DNA of 64,000 nucleotides from Desulfobulbaceae bacterium (GTDB taxonomy: Bacteria; Desulfobacterota; Desulfobulbia; Desulfobulbales; SURF-16). Below are positions 27,278-36,048 of this stretch, one piece after another; position 1 is the first letter of the stretch, and every line of letters starts with the position of its first letter. Location of the stretch: positions 62,001-126,000 of the forward strand of contig JAHLLM010000008.1 in NCBI GenBank assembly GCA_020444175.1, written 5' to 3'. The notes under the pieces were generated by a model. It worked only from the letters and a program-made list of their open reading frames with translations, did no database searches and was not told the origin of the DNA. The translations under genes and the position numbers were made by a program.

Positions 27278-27424
27278 TTAAGGCGACCCCTCTGACCACG
27301 CAGAGCTACAACAAGTATGCTTCGGTAGTAAGCATAGCAGTGCGTTGTTTAGGAGAAGGTCTAAATGTAAACGGGCACACGTCTGCCTATGAGAAGGAAA
27401 GTATGATTTAACTTCGAATTTCAT
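27278..27424 (-). CDS. leuL: Leucine leader peptide of leuA
   Basis: A 48-codon frame upstream of the leuA attenuator has nine leucine codons in fifteen (residues 19-33, LHLDLLLNNALLCLL), using TTA, CTT, CTC, CTA and CTG. Stalling here when charged leucyl-tRNA is scarce would change folding of the following RNA. A hairpin TATGCTT...AAGCATA (27316-27336) overlaps the Leu run, and the terminator lies 30 bp after the TAA. The start is uncertain: ATG 27424 gives this version and ATG 27442 adds six residues; neither has a strong ribosome site. The Leu run and position make a leader peptide by far the best reading. Confidence 0.8.
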   Translation of the reverse strand: MKFEVKSYFPSHRQTCARLHLDLLLNNALLCLLPKHTCCSSAWSEGSP

Positions 27425-27485
27425 ATTGCTGCCGTGTGCCATTTCATATTTTAAATTGGAGTGATAATTACAATCAGTTACTAGC

Positions 27486-27630
27486 CTGTGTCTGTCCAGA
27501 AATAGGGCATTTTGTTCGAGGTCAAGGATTGCGCAAAAAATTACCGGAGGCATATATGCGATATTACGAGGATAATTTTTTAAGCATGACGCAGATATCG
27601 GGCAAAAGGGCCATTTATGGACATACACTA
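27486..27630. repeat. MITE-like element, family 1 copy B (inverted)
   Basis: A 145-bp element in the opposite orientation to copies A and C, with ends TGTGTCTGTCCAGAAAT and the complement of TAGTGTATGTCCATAAAT. The interior is nearly identical to the other copies. It lies just upstream of the leuA leader, about 45-60 bp from the possible leader starts, and about 140 bp from the first operator of the alcohol dehydrogenase promoter on the other side. Confidence 0.8.
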
Positions 27631-27773
27631 GCCTACACAATGATTCTTGGAATTGCCATTATAAATTTTCCATATGTCAGTTTGAGACAACAGCCAGCCA
27701 CCATCAATTTTCAAATTGCCAGGCCAGGCGTGAATTCTTGCCGCTCATTATTGATTGAGGATGAAATGAACGT

Positions 27774-27792
27774 ACGGGTCATTCTGACCCAT
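27774..27792 (+). promoter_or_regulatory. Upstream activator site 1 of adh operon 1
   Basis: ACGGGTCA-TTC-TGACCCAT, a near-perfect 8-3-8 palindrome centred at 27783. Five such sites occur in the window, all upstream of the two iron alcohol dehydrogenase genes. Confidence 0.75.
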
Positions 27793-27805
27793 GCGCTTGA
27801 TTTGT

Positions 27806-27824
27806 TTGAGTCAAAATGACCCGT
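27806..27824 (+). promoter_or_regulatory. Upstream activator site 2 of adh operon 1
   Basis: TTGAGTCA-AAA-TGACCCGT, centred at 27815, 32 bp (three helical turns) from site 1, so proteins at both sites would lie on the same face of the DNA. Confidence 0.75.
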
Positions 27825-27910
27825 ACTGTTTCTGCAGGCCCCTACAGCAACAACTTTTATATTGCATCAACTCTTTCCTGTAAACTTGTGACAATCTGTA
27901 TTTGTCCCCA

Positions 27911-27929
27911 AAGGGTCATTTTGACCCAT
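27911..27929 (+). promoter_or_regulatory. Upstream activator site 3 of adh operon 1
   Basis: AAGGGTCA-TTT-TGACCCAT, centred at 27920. It lies 65 bp upstream of the -24 GG of the sigma-54 promoter, a usual position for an enhancer-binding protein. Confidence 0.75.
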
Positions 27930-27983
27930 TTTCTTTTCGCCGGCAGATATGGCAACATGTTGATTTGACAGCAACTTTTTCTT

Positions 27984-27999
27984 TGGCCTGAAAACTGCT
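27984..27999 (+). promoter_or_regulatory. Sigma-54 promoter of adh operon 1
   Basis: TGGCCTGAAAACTGCT matches the -24/-12 pattern with GG and GC exactly ten bases apart. It differs from TGGCAC-N5-TTGC at three positions. It lies about 85 bp before the first dehydrogenase start, which leaves a leader of about 75 bases. Confidence 0.75.
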
Positions 28000-28082
28000 A
28001 GTATATAAGTGGTGGATTTTTCGAACTTTCAGCTTGATTTTCAATCTATAGATTTAGCGGGAAAAAAGAGTGGAGACCTGAT

Positions 28083-29231
28083 ATGGAAACAACCAAATTT
28101 GCCATCCCTGAAATTATCTTTGGTCGGGGAAGTATTAATTATGCCGGCCAGTGCGCACTCAGGCATGGCGCAAAAAAAGTTTTTCTTGTCAGTGATACGG
28201 GCATAGAGGAGGCCGGCTGGGTGCAGCGGCTCATGGAGATTCTCGAAGCTGCTGGGATTGATTGGATCTACTACCCACGGGTAACGCCCAATCCCCGTGA
28301 TTTCGAGGTTGAGCAGGGAGCGGAATTCTATCTGAAAAACGGAGCCGACGTCATCATGGCCCTTGGCGGCGGCAGTTCAATGGATACGGCCAAAGGCATT
28401 GCCATTATTGCCAGTAACGGAGGGAAAATCCAGGACTACGAAGGGGCAAACAGGGTGCAGCGGCCGCTGCCGCCCATGGTCTTCATTACAACGACCGCGG
28501 GCAGCGGCTCGGATATCTCGCAGTTTTGCATCATCACCGATGTCAAACGACAGGTCAAGATGTCCATTATCACCCGCACTCTTGTGCCTAATATTTCCAT
28601 AGTCGATCCGCTCATTTTACGCACAAAGACTGAAACCCTGATCATCCAGTCGGCCGTTGATGCTCTGGCCCATGCCATCGAGGCCTATCTATCCCGCATT
28701 GCCTCTCCGTTTACAGAGCCGCAATCTTTGAAAGCCATCGATCTTATCATGCGCCACCTGAAACATGCTGTTGAAAGCCGCTCCCTGGACTCTCTTGAGC
28801 AATTGAGCATTGCCTCCATTGCCGCATCAATGGCCTTCAGTAATGCCGGGCTTGGAGCCGAGCATGCCCTGGCCCACTCTCTGGGGGGGCATTTTGATAT
28901 GTCCCACGGTGTTGTTCACCCGATTCTGCTGACCGCTGTTATGCGCTTCAATCTTCCGGCCTGTACGAAAAAAATGGCGGATATTGGCAGGGTTATTCTT
29001 GATAAACGTCTTGGTTCTGATTTGGATACTGCCCTTGCGGGCATTGAAAAACTGGAAGAATTTTTTGCCTCGTTTGATGTGTCCCTGAAACTGCATGAGG
29101 AGGTGCAGGCGGACGACAAGAAATATCTGGAATCGATCTGCAAAATGGCGGTGCATGACGCCTGCAATCTGACCAATCCCCGTTCTGCCTCCTGGCAGGA
29201 ATTTCTGGAAATATGCGAGGAGGTCTGGTGA
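28083..29231 (+). CDS. Iron-containing alcohol dehydrogenase 1
   Basis: A 382-residue group III metal-dependent alcohol dehydrogenase. The N-terminal Rossmann-like domain has the NAD(P)-binding GGGSSMD motif. The C-terminal helical domain holds the metal ligands Asp and His in DALAHAIEAY and two further His in AEHALAHSLGGHFDMSHG. It would interconvert a primary alcohol and its aldehyde with NAD(H). It heads an operon with a sensor kinase (stop and start overlap, TGATG) and a sigma-54 activator, which suggests the pathway controls itself. It is clearly related to the second dehydrogenase at 52217 but diverged; the exact alcohol is unknown. Confidence 0.94.
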   Translation: METTKFAIPEIIFGRGSINYAGQCALRHGAKKVFLVSDTGIEEAGWVQRLMEILEAAGIDWIYYPRVTPNPRDFEVEQGAEFYLKNGADVIMALGGGSSMDTAKGIAIIASNGGKIQDYEGANRVQRPLPPMVFITTTAGSGSDISQFCIITDVKRQVKMSIITRTLVPNISIVDPLILRTKTETLIIQSAVDALAHAIEAYLSRIASPFTEPQSLKAIDLIMRHLKHAVESRSLDSLEQLSIASIAASMAFSNAGLGAEHALAHSLGGHFDMSHGVVHPILLTAVMRFNLPACTKKMADIGRVILDKRLGSDLDTALAGIEKLEEFFASFDVSLKLHEEVQADDKKYLESICKMAVHDACNLTNPRSASWQEFLEICEEVW

Positions 29232-30427
29232 TGGCGGCACAGACCACTCTTGATGACCTCATCGGAATTGAGCATTGCAAGCTTGGCTTTTATCAGGATC
29301 TGCAGCGCAAAGTTGAGGAACTCAAAAATTCCAACCAGGAACTGGAGAAGAAACGGCAGGAAATTCAGGCGCTCCTGGACGGCATAACCGATTTAATGGT
29401 GCTTCTTTCTGAAGATCTGAAGATCCAGTCCGTGAATCATGTTTTTAAAAAATGGTATCCGGATGTCGATCCCACAGGACGTTTCTGTTATGAATTTTTT
29501 CACGGCAGGACTGAGCCCTGCAATGAATGCCCGGTTCTCCAGGCCCTTGACCGGGATGAAATTACCAAGGCTCTCCGTATTTATAAGATGGGCGGCAAAC
29601 TCCGCCATTTCGAGCTCATTGCCTCACCTCTGAAAACACGACTGACCGGTGAACGGAATGTGCTTCTCTTTAAAAGGGATGTAACCCTGGAAAAGGAATT
29701 CCAGAATCAGTTTTATCAGGCGGAAAAAATGGCCACCGTCGGTACCCTTGCTGCTGGGGTTGCCCATGAAATCAATAATCCGCTGACAGCCATAAGCGGG
29801 TTTGCCGAAGGCTTGAAACGCAGGCTGGGGCGCATGCGTGAGCAGGTGGATGAAGACCTGTATGACGATTTTACCGAATACACGGACACCATTATCAAAG
29901 AATGTCTTCGCTGTCGCGATATCGTACAGACTCTGCTCACTTTCAGCCGGCCCATTGCCTCGAGTCTGCGTCCGGTTGATTTGAACCGCTGCATTGAAGA
30001 AACCCTTTTTATCTTAAAGCACCATTTCAAGGAACAACACAAAATCAGTGTAAAAACGGATCTGGCCAAAGAGCTGCCTTTCATTACCGGCGATGAATCG
30101 CAACTCAAACAGGTTATCATCAACCTCTTTACCAACGCCCTCGATGCCACGGGTGAAGGCGGAACCATACTGATTAAAACCTGTCGGGATGACACAGGCG
30201 GGGTTGGACTTATTGTCAAAGATTCCGGTTGCGGGATTCCTCTTGACTTGCAGGACAAACTGTTCGAACCTTTTTTTACCACCAAACCGGTTGGTAAGGG
30301 CATCGGTATCGGACTTTCCACCTGTTACTCCATTGTCAAAAATCATCACGGTGAAATCTCCGTCACCAGTCATGAAGGCAAAGGAACTACTTTCACAATA
30401 CGCATTCCCGAAGCAAGCGAGACATGA
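29231..30427 (+). CDS. PAS sensor histidine kinase of the adh operon
   Basis: A 398-residue soluble kinase. The ATG at 29231 overlaps the dehydrogenase stop and has GAGGAGG upstream. An N-terminal coiled coil (about 15-45) leads to a PAS domain containing the cysteine motif FHGRTEPCNECP (about 90-105), which could bind a metal or FeS cofactor or act as a thiol switch. The NtrB-like core follows, with phospho-His179 in AAGVAHEINNPLTAISGF and ATPase motifs GKGIGIGLS. The next gene overlaps by four bases and encodes its expected partner. The PAS domain may sense aldehyde or redox state; that is inference from context only. Confidence 0.93.
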   Translation: MAAQTTLDDLIGIEHCKLGFYQDLQRKVEELKNSNQELEKKRQEIQALLDGITDLMVLLSEDLKIQSVNHVFKKWYPDVDPTGRFCYEFFHGRTEPCNECPVLQALDRDEITKALRIYKMGGKLRHFELIASPLKTRLTGERNVLLFKRDVTLEKEFQNQFYQAEKMATVGTLAAGVAHEINNPLTAISGFAEGLKRRLGRMREQVDEDLYDDFTEYTDTIIKECLRCRDIVQTLLTFSRPIASSLRPVDLNRCIEETLFILKHHFKEQHKISVKTDLAKELPFITGDESQLKQVIINLFTNALDATGEGGTILIKTCRDDTGGVGLIVKDSGCGIPLDLQDKLFEPFFTTKPVGKGIGIGLSTCYSIVKNHHGEISVTSHEGKGTTFTIRIPEASET

Positions 30428-31767
30428 AAAACGAAAAATCTCTTATTTTAGTCATTGATGACGAGGAATCCATTCGAAGGCTGCTTCAGAAGGAGCTTGC
30501 CGCCAAGAGGCGAGAGATTTTTACTGCTGCCGGCGCTTCTGAAGCCATGAAAATGGTGCGGAACCGCAGTTTCGATGTCATTATTATGGACCTGCGTCTG
30601 CCAGACACTTCAGGGCTTGATCTCCTCATCAAGGTGAGAGATGCCAGCCCGTGTACCGAGGTGGTCATGATCACCGGGCACGGGGACATCGATACCGCTG
30701 TCGAGGCCATGAAACTCGGGGCCTACGATTTCATTGCCAAACCGTTCAACCTCGACCGTCTTGATCTGCTGGTGGAAAAAGCACACCAGAGATCCCGTTT
30801 GTCCGTGGAAAACAGGCTTCTCCGCCATAGTGCAAGCTATGATCAGGGACCGGTGCAGTTCATTGGCAATTCTAAGGCGTTGCGCGATATTCAGTTTCTG
30901 ATTGATAAGGTTGCGCCGGCCAATATACCGGTACTCATCACCGGGGAATCAGGGGCCGGAAAAGACGTGGTGGCCCATGCCATCCATGATCGTTCCAGCC
31001 GGGCCGGCAATCCGATGATCATCAAAAATTGCGCTTCACTGCAAAAGGAGCTTGCCCGCAGTGAACTCTTCGGTCATGCAAAGGGGTCCTTTACAGGGGC
31101 CGGGGAATCACAGGAAGGCCTCATGTCGTTTGCCCATCAAGGCACCCTTTTCCTTGACGAGATAGGAGAACTTCCCCTTGGCGTCCAGGCATCGCTCTTG
31201 CGGCTTCTTGAAACGCAAACCTACCGCCGGGTTGGTGAAAAAGAGGAAAGAAGGGTGGATATCCGTTTTCTCTTTGCCACGAACCGCAACCTGGCTGAGG
31301 AAGTAAAAGAAGGCCGATTCAACGAAGCGTTTTATCATCGCATTAATGTCTTTAATATTGTTATTCCGTCGCTCTGCGAACACAAAGAGGATCTCCCCCT
31401 TCTTGTTGATTATTTCCTGACCAAACTCAGTCCCGACGGAACAACCTACCGCATGGTCCAGGGGGCCATGGACTGTGTCCTGCGCTATGACTGGCCGGGG
31501 AATGTCCGGGAACTTCGCAATGTTATGGAGCGCAGCATCATTCTTGCTGAAAACGGCATTATTACAAAAAATTGCCTGCCCCACGAACTTCTGGTGGATG
31601 CGGAAAATTCCGAATCAAGCATTACCCTGGAATCAGTCGAAAAACAGCACATCTTCAAAATGCTCGATTTTTATAACGGCAACCGTCAGAAAACCGCAGA
31701 TGCCCTCGGCATCAGCCGCAAAACCCTTTATCGCAAAATGAATCAGTATGAAAAAGAGCAAGCATGA
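30424..31767 (+). CDS. NtrC-family sigma-54 response regulator of the adh operon
   Basis: A 447-residue activator: receiver (1-120, Asp56 in VIIMDLRLP), AAA+ sigma-54 interaction domain (about 142-375) with Walker A GESGAGKD and the sigma-54 contact loop GSFTGA (serine in place of the usual alanine), and a C-terminal Fis-type helix-turn-helix (LGISRKTLYRKM). Its ATG overlaps the kinase stop (ATGA). It is the only sigma-54 activator in the window, and both alcohol dehydrogenase genes have -24/-12 promoters with shared palindromes. I infer that it binds those palindromes and activates both operons. Confidence 0.95.
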   Translation: MKNEKSLILVIDDEESIRRLLQKELAAKRREIFTAAGASEAMKMVRNRSFDVIIMDLRLPDTSGLDLLIKVRDASPCTEVVMITGHGDIDTAVEAMKLGAYDFIAKPFNLDRLDLLVEKAHQRSRLSVENRLLRHSASYDQGPVQFIGNSKALRDIQFLIDKVAPANIPVLITGESGAGKDVVAHAIHDRSSRAGNPMIIKNCASLQKELARSELFGHAKGSFTGAGESQEGLMSFAHQGTLFLDEIGELPLGVQASLLRLLETQTYRRVGEKEERRVDIRFLFATNRNLAEEVKEGRFNEAFYHRINVFNIVIPSLCEHKEDLPLLVDYFLTKLSPDGTTYRMVQGAMDCVLRYDWPGNVRELRNVMERSIILAENGIITKNCLPHELLVDAENSESSITLESVEKQHIFKMLDFYNGNRQKTADALGISRKTLYRKMNQYEKEQA

Positions 31768-31813
31768 TTTCATATTTCAATATGATTACCACTCATCTTC
31801 AGCCTTTTTATAC

Positions 31814-31885
31814 GTCATTCCCGCGAAGGCGGGAATCTAGGCGGACTAGTCAGCTATTCTGGATTCCCGCTTTCGCGGGAATGAC
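31814..31885. repeat. REP doublet
   Basis: Two hairpin units in opposite orientation: GTCATTCCCGC...GCGGGAATC (31814-31837) and GGATTCCCGC...GCGGGAATGAC (31861-31885). They lie after the sigma-54 regulator, as REP elements often do at operon ends. Same family as the doublet inside 13616-13760. Confidence 0.75.
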
Positions 31886-32008
31886 TTTTGCGAGGACAGG
31901 ATTTTTTGAATTATTAATGCATTACAGTGTCTGCTCCAAGACTGGCTGAGTTTCAGTGGTAATCACATATTTCAATAATGCTCCCGAAAAGAGGAATGGC
32001 AAATTCTT

Positions 32009-32449
32009 ATGCAACCCGCAGAATCGTTTATAAATTTTCTCCAATCCTCGATGTCGCCGATTGTACTCATTTCAGGAGTCGGCCTTATCCTCCTCACCTT
32101 AAATCACCGAATCGGCAGAACCATCGATAAATCGCGAAGCATCGTTGCGGAGTTGCAATCCGGACAGAGTGGTCATCCTGAAAAGAAAAAGCGCGAGTTG
32201 CGCATCCTGTTTCAAAGAAGCAGGATACTCAGGCTCTCCATTGCCTCTCTCTCGTTCAGTATTCTGGCAAGCAGTCTGATCATTCCTGTTCTGCTGCTCA
32301 TGAACCTGTTTCACATAGATCTGAATAGTATGGGAACCATTCTTTTCCTTTTAAGTATTTCCGCCATTGTGCTTTCCGCCATACTCCTCTTTGTCGATGT
32401 CACCCTTACCCTGAAAGCCCTTGAGTTTGAGGTTGAGGATTTCATTTAG
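32009..32449 (+). CDS. DUF2721-like membrane protein
   Basis: A 146-residue protein with an N-terminal membrane helix (about 13-32), a basic cytoplasmic segment (35-75, RIGRTIDKSRSI and EKKKRELRILFQRSRIL) and two closely spaced helices (about 75-100 and 108-133), ending with an acidic FEVEDFI. The pattern fits the DUF2721 family, whose function is not known. No good ribosome site is visible near the ATG, so the start is tentative. A short piece resembling its HRIGRTI segment is found at about 35826-35852. Confidence 0.8.
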   Translation: MQPAESFINFLQSSMSPIVLISGVGLILLTLNHRIGRTIDKSRSIVAELQSGQSGHPEKKKRELRILFQRSRILRLSIASLSFSILASSLIIPVLLLMNLFHIDLNSMGTILFLLSISAIVLSAILLFVDVTLTLKALEFEVEDFI

Positions 32450-32735
32450 CCGTGAAAAGCACACTGGACCGCCTGATTTCAAAGAGCTGAGGGTGCTGCA
32501 GGGGAAGGTGCCAAGGTGCGCACAACTTCTCCTCTTTGTCTCTCCTTTTTTCTTGACGGGACGAAACATTTCATGGGAGCATACAATATTGTTCTCTTAT
32601 TGAGATAAATTGATGATGGATGTCGGCTCTTATTCCCTGGAATTGATTTAAAGCCTTTTATCATCAAATCTACGCTTACGCAGACGGATATAATTTATCT
32701 GCTTGAAATGACTTCTGAACTTCGCTGGCAAAAAT

Positions 32736-35700
32736 ATGACAGCAATTATTTCCCTAAGAAAGTCGTCCTTTTGTCAAGTCTTTCCTCTCGTCTCCATTTT
32801 CCTGTTTTTTTCATTTATAAGTTTTTCTCAATCTGAAGCCCAAGAAAGCGTTACTGAGCCAGGGAATCTGCAACCTGTCACTCTTCAACTTAAGTGGGTC
32901 CATCAATTTCAGTTTGCCGGTTATTATGCTGCTGTGGAGAAAGGGTTTTATAAAGAGGCTGGACTTGAAGTAACGATTAAGCAGGGCAGGCCAGGCATGG
33001 ACTTTGTAGAAGAAGTGGTCTCCGGGCGTGCTGATTTCGGCGTGGAGATGCCGGAGATTTTGATCGCACGCAATCAAGGAAAACCGGTTGTTGTTCTGGC
33101 CGCGATATTTCAACATTCACCTCAAATTATTCTTGCCAGAGCCGATTCCGGAATCCGGTCTCCCCATGATCTCATTGGTAAAAAATTAATGTGGCGGTTT
33201 GACAGTGCGGCGGAACTTCGGGCCATGCTTGCCAATGAAGATGTCTCTCTCGAAAAAATCAATTTTATGGAATTGACGTGGGATATCAATGACCTCATTT
33301 TCGGCAACGTTGATGCAATCTCAGCTTATGTCACAGCGCAACCATTTGACTTGGAAAAAGCCGGAATAGAGAGTGCGATACTTTCCCCCGTCAATTACGG
33401 CATTGATTTTTATGGAGACTGCCTCTTTACCTCGGAACGGGAATTGGCAGAATATCCTTCGCGAGTAAAGGCATTTCGTGATGCATCTTTGCGGGGATGG
33501 GCATATGCCATGGACCACCCTGAAGAACTGATGAGTATCATACGAAAAAAATACAGGGCGGAATGCACCCTGGAATATATGCAGAACGAATTTGAGCACA
33601 TCAATCAACTGATGCTGCCCAAACTTGTTGAAATTGGCCATATGAATCCCGGCAGGTGGAAACACATTGGTGCTACTTTTGTTAAGCTTGGCATGCTTGA
33701 TCCGGATTATTCGCTGGATGGCTTTCTGTATGATTCATATCTTCAACCTGATGACTATGCAAAGATTAAGAAAATAGTTTGGGTTCTGCTCAGTGTGATT
33801 GCGCTCATATTCATAAGCGCCATTCTTTTGTTAGTTTTTAACCGAAAGTTAAAAAAGGAGGTTCTGGAAAGGACCGGGCATCTCGAATCTGAAATTGCTG
33901 AAAGAAAGCAGGCAGAAGAGGCATTGCATGAAAACCAGATAATTTTTCAATCATTTCTTGAGAACAGTCCGGTCTATATATTTTTTAAGGATCATGAAAT
34001 TCGCTCGTTGATGTTGAGTAGAAACTATGAACAAATGCTTGGTATGCCACTTCATGACATCATTGGCAAAACAATGGATGACCTGTTTCCTTCCGACTTG
34101 GCAAAAAGCATGATTGTAGATGACAAGCGTATATTGAACAAGGGTGAAACTGTAACTGTTGTTGAGGAACTTGCTGGAAGAACATATGAAACTACAAAAT
34201 TTCCAATATCGATTGACCAAAAAACCAATATGCTTGCCGGGTTTACTGTGGACATCACTGATCGCAAAAAGGCAGAGCAGGATTTGCAAAAAAGTGAAGA
34301 AAAGTTTCGAAATATCCTTGAGAATCTCATGGATGTTTATTTTGAAACGACCATTGAGGGAATCATTCAATATTGCAGCCCTTCTGCCGAGGTATTTTCA
34401 GGCTACACGATTGATGAGCTTATCGGCAATAAGGTGGCTATGTTCTACCACAATATGCAAGATCGGCAGAGGCTGCTGGAGGAGCTAAGTAAAAACGGGC
34501 ATGTCAGAGAATTTGAAATTCTGTTCAAGAAAAAGGATGGTGGAATCTATGATGTGTCCATAAACGCAGATATATATTATGATGAAAATGGTCAACCAGC
34601 CGGAATGACAGGTACTATTCGTGATATAACACAACAGAAAAAGCTGAAAGAGCAGTTGTATCGTTCTCGAAAAATGGAATCGCTTGGCCTTATGGCAAGT
34701 GGCATTGCCCATGATTTGAACAATATCCTTTCCGGAATAGTAAGTTATCCGGAGTTGTTACTCATGCAGCTTCCTGAGGGGAGCCCCATGAAAAAACCTC
34801 TTGAGACAATTTATGATTCAGGCCGAAGGGCTGCTGACGTGGTCGCAGACTTGCTCACCGTTGCCAGGGGAGTTACCTCCAAAAAAGAAGTCTTAAATCT
34901 CAATGCAATTATTTTAGAGCATTTACAATCAGGGGAGCACCAGAAACTTGGACAAAATTATCCAGGTATTGTTGTCAAAAAAGAATTAGATCCTGACCTC
35001 CTTCATATTCGATGCTCGTCCCCGCATATGAAAAAAATTCTGATGAATCTCCTTGGAAATGCTTCAGATGCAATTGAACATAAAGGTACGATTACAATTA
35101 AAACGGCAAACAGATACCTTGATAAGTCCTTAGCCGGATACGAAGATATACAAAAAGGTGAATATGTATTGCTTTCTGTCTCAGACACGGGATCGGGAAT
35201 ATCAGAAGAAGATATGAACAAGATTTTTGAACCATTTTACACCAAAAAGGTGATGGGCAGACGTGGAACCGGTTTGGGCCTTGCCGTTGTCTGGAATACC
35301 GTGCAGGATCATGACGGCTATATAAATGTGTCCAGCAGTGAAACTGGCACAGTGTTTGATTTGTATTTTCCTGTAACCAGGGATGAGCTAACGGCAGATG
35401 CCAAAACACTCCCCATGAAAGATTATCTCGGAAACGGCGAGAAAATTCTTGTTATTGATGATGAGAAAAATCAAAGAGAAATCGCCTGCGCATTACTAAC
35501 TCAACTCGGGTATTCCGCAGAGTCTGTATCCAGCGGCGAGGAAGCCGTGAGGTATTTGGAGCAAAATGCTGCGGATTTAATCGTGCTCGATATGATTATG
35601 TCGCCGGGTATAAATGGACGGCAGACATACAAAAGAATACTAAAAAAGATTAATCCGAAGCAAAAGGCCATTATCGCAAGCGGCTTTGCTGAGACAGAGG

Positions 35701-35804
35701 ACGTTAAAGAAACCCTGAAGGCTGGTGCCGGCGCATTTATAAAAAAACCTTATATCCTGGAAAAATTCGGCACAGCGATAAGAGATGAGCTGAAAAAGGA
35801 GTAG
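32736..35804 (+). CDS. Binding-protein-fused hybrid sensor histidine kinase
   Basis: A 1022-residue membrane kinase that appears to have captured an ABC-transporter binding protein as its sensor. After a signal anchor (about 14-36), residues 45-335 form an NMT1/THI5/SsuA-like domain (LKWVHQFQFAGYYAAVEKGFYKEAGL). A membrane helix (about 350-372) and two PAS domains (about 400-515 and 525-640) lead to the phosphoacceptor helix (His659 in ASGIAHDLNNIL), an ATPase domain (GTGLGLAVVWN) and a C-terminal receiver (about 900-1015). Relatives of the binding domain carry thiamine-precursor pyrimidines, nitrate or sulfonates, so a small organic ligand is likely. Core and receiver are paralogous to the kinase at 8782. 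Confidence 0.92.
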   Translation: MTAIISLRKSSFCQVFPLVSIFLFFSFISFSQSEAQESVTEPGNLQPVTLQLKWVHQFQFAGYYAAVEKGFYKEAGLEVTIKQGRPGMDFVEEVVSGRADFGVEMPEILIARNQGKPVVVLAAIFQHSPQIILARADSGIRSPHDLIGKKLMWRFDSAAELRAMLANEDVSLEKINFMELTWDINDLIFGNVDAISAYVTAQPFDLEKAGIESAILSPVNYGIDFYGDCLFTSERELAEYPSRVKAFRDASLRGWAYAMDHPEELMSIIRKKYRAECTLEYMQNEFEHINQLMLPKLVEIGHMNPGRWKHIGATFVKLGMLDPDYSLDGFLYDSYLQPDDYAKIKKIVWVLLSVIALIFISAILLLVFNRKLKKEVLERTGHLESEIAERKQAEEALHENQIIFQSFLENSPVYIFFKDHEIRSLMLSRNYEQMLGMPLHDIIGKTMDDLFPSDLAKSMIVDDKRILNKGETVTVVEELAGRTYETTKFPISIDQKTNMLAGFTVDITDRKKAEQDLQKSEEKFRNILENLMDVYFETTIEGIIQYCSPSAEVFSGYTIDELIGNKVAMFYHNMQDRQRLLEELSKNGHVREFEILFKKKDGGIYDVSINADIYYDENGQPAGMTGTIRDITQQKKLKEQLYRSRKMESLGLMASGIAHDLNNILSGIVSYPELLLMQLPEGSPMKKPLETIYDSGRRAADVVADLLTVARGVTSKKEVLNLNAIILEHLQSGEHQKLGQNYPGIVVKKELDPDLLHIRCSSPHMKKILMNLLGNASDAIEHKGTITIKTANRYLDKSLAGYEDIQKGEYVLLSVSDTGSGISEEDMNKIFEPFYTKKVMGRRGTGLGLAVVWNTVQDHDGYINVSSSETGTVFDLYFPVTRDELTADAKTLPMKDYLGNGEKILVIDDEKNQREIACALLTQLGYSAESVSSGEEAVRYLEQNAADLIVLDMIMSPGINGRQTYKRILKKINPKQKAIIASGFAETEDVKETLKAGAGAFIKKPYILEKFGTAIRDELKKE

Positions 35805-35825
35805 GTCGTATCCTTCTCTCTGAAG

Positions 35826-35852
35826 CATCGAATCGGCAGAACTATTTGACAA
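35826..35852 (+). pseudogene. Possible fragment resembling the DUF2721 gene
   Basis: These bases read KHRIGRT-I then a stop, and match the HRIGRTIDKSR stretch of the gene at 32009-32449 over about 20 bases. It may be a relic of a duplicated copy that flanked the kinase gene. The match is too short to be certain. Confidence 0.25.
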
Positions 35853-36048
35853 AATTATTAAGAAAGCCAAATATGTATGAGTGGCTATATGATCAGCAGA
35901 TCGATATTGAAGCTGCCTCATGATGAATTTTCCGGCGATCTGTCTGGTGAGTGAGATCGACCCCGGGTTTTCCAAGAAAAGGTTTTGTCCGGAAACTGAC
36001 CGGATAATTTCGATACGTCTTCATATTTTAAAATAGCAGGATGGGGTA

